Shown here: in pieces, positions 24,525 to 33,900 of the stretch
Layout: every line of letters begins with the position of its first letter
Numbering within the stretch: position 1 is the first letter of the stretch
Virus record (IMG/VR): IMGVR_UViG_3300043774_000313
Coordinates: 1-44,603 of that record
From: a virus
Length of the DNA stretch: 44,603 nucleotides
Strand: one strand, 5' to 3'
The notes under the pieces: model-generated
Told to the model about the DNA's origin: nothing
Database searches by the model: none
What the model saw: only the letters and a program-made list of their open reading frames with translations
Position numbers and translations under genes: made by a program

Positions 24525-24955
24525 AGCGAGTCCTTCATTGCGAGAGAGTTAAGGAAAGCAGCCATTGTCTCTGATTCTGATCCTATAGCCCATTCGGAAT
24601 CCTCAATCACCAAAGGTCTAATCAATGAATCTTTGTCTCTGTCTAGAGTGTCAATGATGATTCCTGAGTCAATCTTGTTCAGTGACGCAGGTTTCAGAAT
24701 CAAATAAGGAAGATCTAACGGAGCTAAAGAAATAACACCTTGTCCGTTCTCGTCCACTAATGATCCAGACATAATCACCATTCTTGCCGTGGGATCGTTG
24801 AGATAGGAGTGAACCATCGGCCTGTCCGTGCCGAACATTTGTATTTCTTCTTCGTCAGGATCGTCTGACTTTGATGTGGTTGGCCATGGGGCGACCTTCT
24901 CGTACTCCGACACAAGGTCGGCGAACTCCATCACTCTCTTTGATTCACTAGCCAT
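24521..24955 (-). CDS. Unrecognised small acidic protein
   Basis: 144 residues, acidic, with several hydrophobic strands (ARMVIMSGSLVDENG, LPYLILKPASL, GIIIDTLD). Starts 2 bases after the giant gene's stop and overlaps the next gene by 4 bases. No family recognised. By position it may be a partner or chaperone of one of the giant proteins. Confidence 0.75.
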   Translation of the reverse strand: MASESKRVMEFADLVSEYEKVAPWPTTSKSDDPDEEEIQMFGTDRPMVHSYLNDPTARMVIMSGSLVDENGQGVISLAPLDLPYLILKPASLNKIDSGIIIDTLDRDKDSLIRPLVIEDSEWAIGSESETMAAFLNSLAMKDSL

Positions 24956-24957
24956 GA

Positions 24958-27900
24958 TTACGCCACCGTCTTTCCTGGTACATCAATCTCCGCACCGTTA
25001 AAGAAGGTATTGTAAACAGTCACTGCAGCGTTCTTCCCAATCAGTTGCTCTAAGCCTAAATTGCTAAGAACACGATAGTTTCCAGCTGCATCCCTAACGA
25101 CATGGAACTTGACATCAGCATTCTCTGAGGCGGCCTTCAATGCGCGCTTCTTTGCTGTGGTCACATTAGGAGTCTTCTTCAACCCCTTGTCACCCCAGTA
25201 GAAATAAGCGGAATTAAGATTTGTTGGTATGTCGCCTGGAAGTACAACCAATTCTTCTGTTGGCTTATTGAGAGAAGACTTTGACGCAACGCTGAATCCG
25301 TGAAGCGAACTGCTTGAGAAATTAGGGCCAAGCATCTTTCTTGCGCCGTCAGGAGACGCAATGAAGAAGTCCTCTACGGGGATGCCGTTAATTTCATCAA
25401 TACCTTGGTCTTTGTAAATCTTGATGAGGTTCAACCTTCTGTTTGCGGAGTATCCACCATTTAGAACGACACCCTTCATCTTGTCTAGTGTCGCCGCACC
25501 ATCAGGAAGGAACTCGAAAGTTTCTTTCTTACTCATGTTGCCAACAGATGTCTTAGAGGAAACCGAGTTAATCCTTCCACTATCAGGGTTGATTACGCCG
25601 AATGGGCCATCATGAGGACCATGTGCCCACCATCCGATATCTCGGAGCATTGCTTCACCATCAAAGATGACATCGGTTCCACGGGTGGTCCATACATCCT
25701 TGTGCTTCCCAGTAGTAGCCACAGGGGTCATGAATACTCCCTTGCCACCGCCGGTACCAAGATCTTCTTGTGCCGAGGCTCCACCGCCACCGCCACCAAC
25801 CGATGTTCCACCAAGACCGAATCCTGCTGTTACCTGATCAGCCTTACTTAGTACTCCACCAGAAGTAATCATGCGCGTAATGTTTGCCTCATCGGCGTAT
25901 GCGTTCATCGTCTTAATCATCACATGACCAGATTCTTTGAGACCAGGGTTGTTGGTCTGCACTCGAGCCCATGCTTCGTCACTAAGCCTGAACCTCATGC
26001 GACCCATAGAGTCAAAGTAAGGCTCAAGATCGTTGACCGTTAGTCCTTGCTCTGAAGCAACTCTTGCTAGTCGCGTTCCGAGTGGTTCTTTCATCTTTGT
26101 TGGATCAAACCCATCGTATGTCCTCACCAACAGTTCGGCAGCCTGTGCTTTCCATTGGTCATCAGCTGTGTAACCAGAATCCTTGATGCCTATCTTTGCA
26201 AGAACATCATGTACCTGTTGAGGGGTTGGTGCCGTGTCGCCTGCGAAATGAACCTGCACAGTACCTGCCGTTGAGTACGCACTTCCTGCGGTTCCTGTAT
26301 TGACGATGATTACATGTCCCTCTTCAGTCTTTGCGATGATATGAGCCGAGGCGGTATCTCCAGCAGTTCCACCGATTTCCGTCAAATTAGAGTTGTAACC
26401 GTTGGGGTCTCCAAGATCAGCAGTGCGTGGATCCGCTTTGAGAACTCCGTTATCCGTCCTGAAGAACTTATGTTGTCCTCCGATAGACAGGATTTCAACA
26501 CCTGAACCAGAGGCATCAATCTTTGCTGCCAAGGAAGCCGCTAAAGCCTTTGCCTCATTGTCATCAATAGCCAGTGTCATTGTTGTCAGGTTTGGGGCAC
26601 CGCCGGCTACTGGTGTTACATGGATTCTTGCCCCGCCCTTGACCTGTCCGCCACCGATTGAAACATAATGATGGCTTCCGACATTTGCCTGTGCAGCTTC
26701 AAGTGCCGAAGTGACCGTCTTTGCATTCGGAAGAGCTGGAGCGTTTCCGAACGCTTCTTCACCAGCAATCGGTTCAGCCTTCGTCATCTTGGAAACCGTT
26801 TGACCAGGTGAAGTTACTTTCTTCGGAGTCTTTGACGCCTTGAGTAGACCAGTACCGACTTCGTTCTCAACCGTCTGACGTGCAGTAGCAATTTCTTCGT
26901 CGGACATTCCGAGTTCTTTCAGCATTGGATCAACATACGAGGCAATCCTTGCTTTCTTCTCATCAAGCCTTTGTGCTGATTTCCTGACAGTTGCTGCGTT
27001 TGCGCCGGAAAGGTTCTGACCAGAAATCAACTTCTCCGCTTCTTCTGCGTAATCAGTTGTCTCTGCGCGATGAACAGCGTGAAGTACTGCCTCAGCGAAA
27101 CGTTGCTTGCGTTCTGGGGTCGTCATTGACTCCTTGGCAAGTTTCCATGTTCCATCACCATCAAGACCCGTAAACATGAAACCAAGCTTGTCTTCGGTTG
27201 CTTGAGAGTTTGCACCCTTCGGCATCTTGTTGCCGTCTTTGTCAAAGAACTTGTGTTGCTTGAAATCACCGAAAGCGTTACCGTGGTCAATTGGGTGGTA
27301 TTGAACCGTTCCATCTGGGTTCTCAACAGCAATCCAGTTATGACCTTGCCTGTCGTAGTACCTAAACATTGAGTCCATGACGACTCCGCCTGCAAGCGAC
27401 TCTGGAGTAAGCCTTGAGATAACCTCTTCGCGCTCAGCTTTAGGCATATCCCTGACATGGCCAAGGTTCTTACCTTCGTAAAGCATCTCTGAAGACTCAA
27501 GAAGAACGCTGAACTGTTCGGATTCAGGGTTGGAATCTGGATGCGAGTATTGGGCATACTTATTTGGTGCAGTAAAGATGACGCTTGCCGTACGACCACC
27601 AGACGATGGGAAACCAAGGGTCTGCATGACTTGGTTGCCGAATAGTTCGCGTGCTCCTTCTTGGTCGTTCCTCGTGGCTGACTTGAGAACAAATGTATGT
27701 CCCGTAGCGGTATCAAGGAAACGATGAGTCTTCTTCTTCTCGTCGGGAGCGTACGAGTCGTTGTATCCAGATGCCTTTGAGAGGAACTTGAAACGCCCAC
27801 TCTTTCCGGCTCCTTCACGGTGCTGCCAAATTGCTTCAAGAAGCAAGTCGTTAGGAACGTCTGCAAGGCTTCCGCCCGTCGCAATGAAGTCATCAAGTTT

Positions 27901-30900
27901 GGCTGCTTCCGTTGCAATCAGTTCGTCACTTGCGTCCGTTGGAAGACCAGAAGGAACGAACTTTCCAATTGCTACTCCGTTCGGGGCTGATACACCAAGG
28001 TTCTCAATTCCTGCGTATCCCTCCTTAACCTTCGGCATGCCTGGCGAAGTCATCAAGTCCATGACATCGGTTGCGTCAGCAATAGGAATGCTTCCTGGTA
28101 CTGCGTTAGTGAATATCGCTTCGGGAGCCGCCATGTTGGCGTTGATGGCTTCCTCCATGTCAATCACGGCGTACTTGTCGTCTGAAATCTTAAAGATTCC
28201 AAGTTGTTGACCCTGTTTCAGAATCGGGGCAATTGCTGTTGCAACATCAGCAGCCTGCTGAACGCTAGGTGAGTTCTCATGGAATACTGACCCCTGCTTC
28301 AGGAAACGTTCTTCTCCGTCAACGATAAGCACGGTCTTGCCTGCATATTTCTTGTCCTTGAACTGAGAAGCAATTTCTTTGATTTGTTTCTCTGTTCCAA
28401 TAGAAGCCTTCATCTTCTGCTTTGCCGAGATGTAATCAGTAATATGTTCAGCAGTTGACTTGTCGCCAAGCACGCCGCTATTCAAAGCTTCTGCGGCTTC
28501 TTCCATCATCTTCTTAGCGATGTTGGCTTGTTCTGTAGCATCGTTAATTGCTGGCAATAAATCTTTCGGATCGTTGTACACGCCAGCAAGAAGGTTCTTG
28601 TTAACCTCAGCAACGGTTTCCATTGAGTCAAGGTTGTAGGCGGCGTTATTTGCAAGCCATGCCTTTGCTGCCTGGCGGCGAATGAGAGTACTGCGCATCT
28701 TCGTTACGAAGCTGTCGTGATCAAGACCCTTCTCGGTAAATGCGGCCTTGATTTCGTCTTCTGACATCTTTGATATGTCTTTACCATCAAAGACCATGTC
28801 AAATTGCTTCTTCATGTCAGCCAAACGAACGTTTGCTTCTTCCAACTTCTTGCTTGCGAGGGAAGACCCACCACCGTCAAGTTTCTCTGCCCAATTATTC
28901 GCAACAGCAAATGTGGCAGCAGCATCAATTCCTTCTGCTTCCATCCAGTCGTTGTCGTCTGGATTGCTCAGCACTTTGCCGATCGTCTTGGATGAATCCG
29001 ATGTCATTTCACCGACATAGTCCGTGTACGAACCTGAAGAATCAAATCCCCCAATCTTCTGGAAGATTGCTGGATACTTATCTGCAAGGAGGATATTAGA
29101 TCCCTTTATTCTCAGAATTACTGGATCAGCATCGCCAAACTTGACAGAGTAGAAAGCCATTTCTTCATCAGGGCCTTTGCCGTTGTTGATTTCAACCTGA
29201 ACCTGCTCAACATAGTGAGCGATATTCTGTCTTGACTCTTCGTTGTCAAGACCAAGAAGGTCGGAAGTTGAAGATATAAGTCCAGAGTTCTGAAGTGCGT
29301 ATGCGTTTGGAAATCCATCCAATGTCATTGCTGGCTGATTCATCCAAGCAGTGACTACGTCAAGTTTCTCTGATTCCGTGAGGTCAACGAAGTCGTTTGG
29401 AAGCTTGCCTGTGCCAACTTCACTTCCAGCCCATGTTGACCACACAGGCTTAATGTCGCGAATAACAGCAAACTGATCCTGCTGTTCTCCCGTGAGGGCT
29501 TTCCATTCACTTCTCTTGACGACATGGAATAATCCATCTGAGTCCTTAACGACCACGCCACCATTTGATCCAAACTTCTCGTAGAAGTCTTTGTCGAAAG
29601 TCTTACCAGCATCTGTCGAGTAGAGGTTGATGTTGTCAAAGTTCTTACTGCTTGAATCCATGAACGCATGTTCAAACGGGTTGACAATATCGTTAATGAG
29701 GGAGTATTCGTCAGAAGTACTTAACGATGCCTTCTCAAAGAGTGGAGAACCTTCAGAAGGAGTGAAGTCACCCTTGACCCATTGTGTAGCAATACTTCCA
29801 CCGATGACCCCAGCAGGAATTGGATTGCCATCGGAGTCCTTGCCGTCGTAGGAGTACATATGCGGAACCGTTTCCTGCCATGCCCCTAGTTCGTCGTTCT
29901 TCGTGAACTTCTCATCAACCCAGTATCCAACCTTGGAGTCATCGTTCTCGAAATAATGGAGGATGCCAGTCTTACCCTTGAACTTGGGCGCATTGCCGTC
30001 GTTGACTTCTTGGTTTGCTTTCTCCCAGTCAGAAACAACACCGAGGATTGCTCCTTCTGGTGCTGCGTCAATGAACGCCTGGTTGATCTTTCCACCACCA
30101 GCTTTGACTTCTTCAATCTGGGCAGATACAGCAGACGCGCTGGTGTTCTGAATCTTCGGTGCTTCTGGTTCTGGAGGATTGACAGACTCTTCAATCTTCT
30201 TAATGTCCTCAGCGACTTGCTTCTTCGTCTGCTTCTTCGTGCCAATCTTTGCAAGAGCTGCTTTCTTAAAGTCCACTTCGGAGTTAGAAAGACTCTTGAT
30301 AATACCCTTCTGTGCGGACGGCCCGAGATGGTTGAACCGGTCTATGGCTGTCATGTCGGGAGCGTTCTCTGACGAGTATGAACCGTCCCTTGTCAGAACA
30401 TCAAAGTTGTGCAGATGGGTTCTGAGAGCAGCAATTTCACCAATGTCGTCACCGTTCTCAACCTTGGAACGTAATTTCTCAACAAGAGACTTCCTGAGTG
30501 CTCTTTCTCCCGCTACTGACTTGACCACCCATTGTTCACCAGTCTCACCATCTGGAAGGTTTGTCTCTTCAAGATAAAGAAGACTTGTGTCTGCGATGCC
30601 GGACTTTCCTAGATAGTCAATGAGGTTGTCTTTGGCGGCACCAAGTTCCGTGGAGATAACTAGTTCTGTTGCATTATCTTTGTCGGCAGCATCAATCTGC
30701 TTGCTCGTCTTGAAAGGTACTGGCGAGTCTGGGCTTACTTTCTTCGGATTGTTCTGTGCGTAATCAAAGTCTTCAAGTAATTTCTTCTTGAGCAAATCAC
30801 CTTTCTCGTTGATGATGTTCTTTATCGCTTCGTAATCAAGGGCTTTCTTGGCTTTATCTAGCTTGGCATCAAGTTCACCAATGACTGACTCGTAATGTAT

Positions 30901-33900
30901 GTCCCTTTCCGCTTGGGACATGGATGCGGTTTCTTTGACCGATACGGACTTCGGAAGGTTCTGTGGCGAGAATAAATCTTCACCACTGATCTTGTAGCCG
31001 ATTTCTTCCGCCAGTTTCTCTCTGGTGTAATCAATGTCAAGCATTAGTGATTGAAGTTCGTTAACCTTGCCAGTCTCGTCGTCAATCTTCAAGTCAGAAA
31101 TGTAATCAGTCAGCTGCTTTCTCAGGTCATCCAACGCTTGAAGCTTCTGTTCATCGCTCAAAGTTGAATCAGAAATCTCGTTGAAGATATTCTCCGCGTT
31201 GACTATGTTGTAAATCTTCTTGTCTGAGTCCAGATACCAAGAACCCTTGAATCCGGATGTATCAAATGCGTTCTCAAAGTCTTCCAACGCGGCATCAAGA
31301 TAGTCAAGCTGCTCTGTTACGAGGTCGCCCAACGGGCCATCTTTGCCAAGGCTCTCAAGTTCGTACTTGATGGTTGCGTGCTGGTTAAGCCAGTCTGCTT
31401 TCTGAGATTCCGTCCAGTTGGCTACATCGGTGTCTTGGAAGTTGTCAATCAGATTGGCGACGTTGTTTGTCTCCATATCCAATTTCGGAGCAATCTCCAT
31501 AGCTTTCTCTGTATCAAGATTGAGAGAGAGTTGTTCAATTTCCTTGTAGACATCATTTGAGGCAGCATCCATCTCTGCCGCCTTGTCAATTTCCTCATCA
31601 ATCTTTAGATCGCTTGAGTACTTGTCAATTTCGTACTTGAGATCCCAGAGATCATTCATCTTGTCGATGGTGTCTTTGTCGGAACCAAGGATTTCCTTCA
31701 CCGTGTTCTTGTAGCCAGAAAGAGCAGACCCGGTTGGAGACTCTTTCTCTTCGGTGCCCATCGCCTTGATCTTCTTCTTGGCTGCAAGACCATAAGTCTT
31801 GGCGGCATTCTTGAAGTCTTTAGGGGTCAATCCAGTAATGGCTTCTGTTTCTAGAAGCCGAATAAACACCTCGGCTGCGTCCATCTCGGCAGGATCTTCT
31901 GACCCCAACATCCTCTCAGCGAGAGCGTCCATGAGTTTGAGCTTGTCGTAACCGTCGTACTTACCGCCAGGCTTGAGGTCGTCGGCGATTTCCTTCATCT
32001 GCGATTCAACATCCTTGAAGTGACTCTTCGCCTCTTCGCGCACCGTTGTGCCGTTCATGTCGGCTATATCTTGCCCTTTACCGTCCACCCATGCGTCAAG
32101 ACTAAGGTCGGGACCCAAATCGGTCATCGGATCCATAACAGCACCTGTTGCTGGGTTGAACCATGTGGGGTTCTCGTCCTTGCCAAGAGGTTTGTTATTC
32201 TTGACGGACTTCTTGGTTTCAAAGTACTTACTGGCCTTAGCGAAAGAATTAGACAGTAGGAGGCTTCTAGCGTGAGCATCAAGATACTTGTCAAGGTTCT
32301 CCTGATTCGGAATAGCCGTGTACATCGCCACCGAAGCTTGATAATCCTTCTCCGCTTTCTTGCGATCAGCAATCCACTTCTTGCTGTCAAACGAACCGTC
32401 AGGCTTCGTGTAAGCCTCGTAGTTAGCGCCAACGCTGTCTTTGAACTTCTTAGCTGCCACGGTCTCAAGTGCAGTCATTTCTTTGGTGAAACGCTTTGGA
32501 AGACCAGTACTTTCAAGCACGTCGCCAGCATCTACAACTTCCTTAGATGCACTCCTCTTCATGCCGTATGTTTCGGCCATCTCTTTGAGGGTTTCAACAC
32601 TAACAATGTACGGAGGCTGAGTAGACCCAGAAGGAATTGGCTCTACTGAACCGTCTGTCTCGAAACCATCAAGTTTCTCGTACCAAGCATCAACCAATTT
32701 CTGGTCAGGCTTAGGCTTACTCTTCCCGTCCCATGAAGGCCCGTACAAACCTTGAAGCATTGCATCAAGTTCATCCTTGAGTGAATCATGCTCTTTGAGA
32801 GAAAGTTTCTTCTTCTCAACCTTGGACTTATCAAGTTCGGCCTTGAAGAACTCGTCTACGACATCCTGAATATCTTTGCCTGTGCCAATGGTTAAATCAA
32901 TGATTGCAATGTTGTTTCGTATACCTACAAGTTCGTCTTCATAATCGTTGTAGGCACCGAAAGCCTGTATCTCCATCGGAGTCAAAGACTCAAGTTCGGC
33001 AAGAGCCTTCTCAAAGACCTTCTTGTACTCGGTTAGTTCTTTGTCGGAGTAAACACCCGCCATTGAGGCATTAAGAGATTCAGCATCCGCCAAGGTAGAC
33101 AGCTTCGCTTCCAAGGCGTCGTCAAGTTCCTTCTTAGTAGGAACCTTCTCCATCGTCTTTAGGTACGAACCATTGATCTTGGCAAGCTCTTCCCGGAGGA
33201 TGTCAACAACCTTGTTCTGTTCATACGAATCAAGAATGTCGTCCAATTCAGCAATAGACATCTCAAACGAGTCTTTGTCTCCGTTGGTCCATTCGGATGA
33301 TGGTTTGGTCAAATCTTCTTTGAGTATCGCCATTGCGAACTGGATTTGCCCGCTCTGCCCTGTCGTAATCTTCTTTGGCTTGGATTGTTTCTCAGGCTTG
33401 ATTCCGTCTTGGGTGTTTGTCTCGGCGGCCTTTATCTTCTCGTCAAGGATCTTGATGTACTTATTAGCCCAGTCAACGGCAGGACCTTCTTTGCCAATTG
33501 AATCACGCATATCCTTCCAGGCTTCGCGTACCTTCTTGAGTGTTGCGGCATCGCCGTCTGTGGACAGTTTGTCCCACGACGACTCGGGGTGTTTACCGAT
33601 CAACGGCCAGTTCTTCAGGTTTGGTATTTCCTGCGGGCCACCTGTCCATGTGGGGGATTCATCTACAATCTTACCCTTGTCTGCATTTGGGGTTGCGTCT
33701 TCTTTCGGCTTGAAAGCTGGTGCAGGCTTGAAGTACTTCTGGTCGGATGTGTAAACAGGCTTAATACCCATTGCATCAAGACGATCTTGATCCACAACCC
33801 TGAAACCTTGATCCGTCTCAACGACGTGATACAGACTGCCATCAGCAGAAGAAAGTTCGTTGGCGCGCTTTGCTGCTGACTTCTCGTTCTTGAACGGCCT

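Noticed and set aside
29956-30577. Long open frames on the plus strand across the giant genes
   Set aside because: They are antisense shadows of the continuous minus-strand frame, have low-complexity translations and no ribosome sites.
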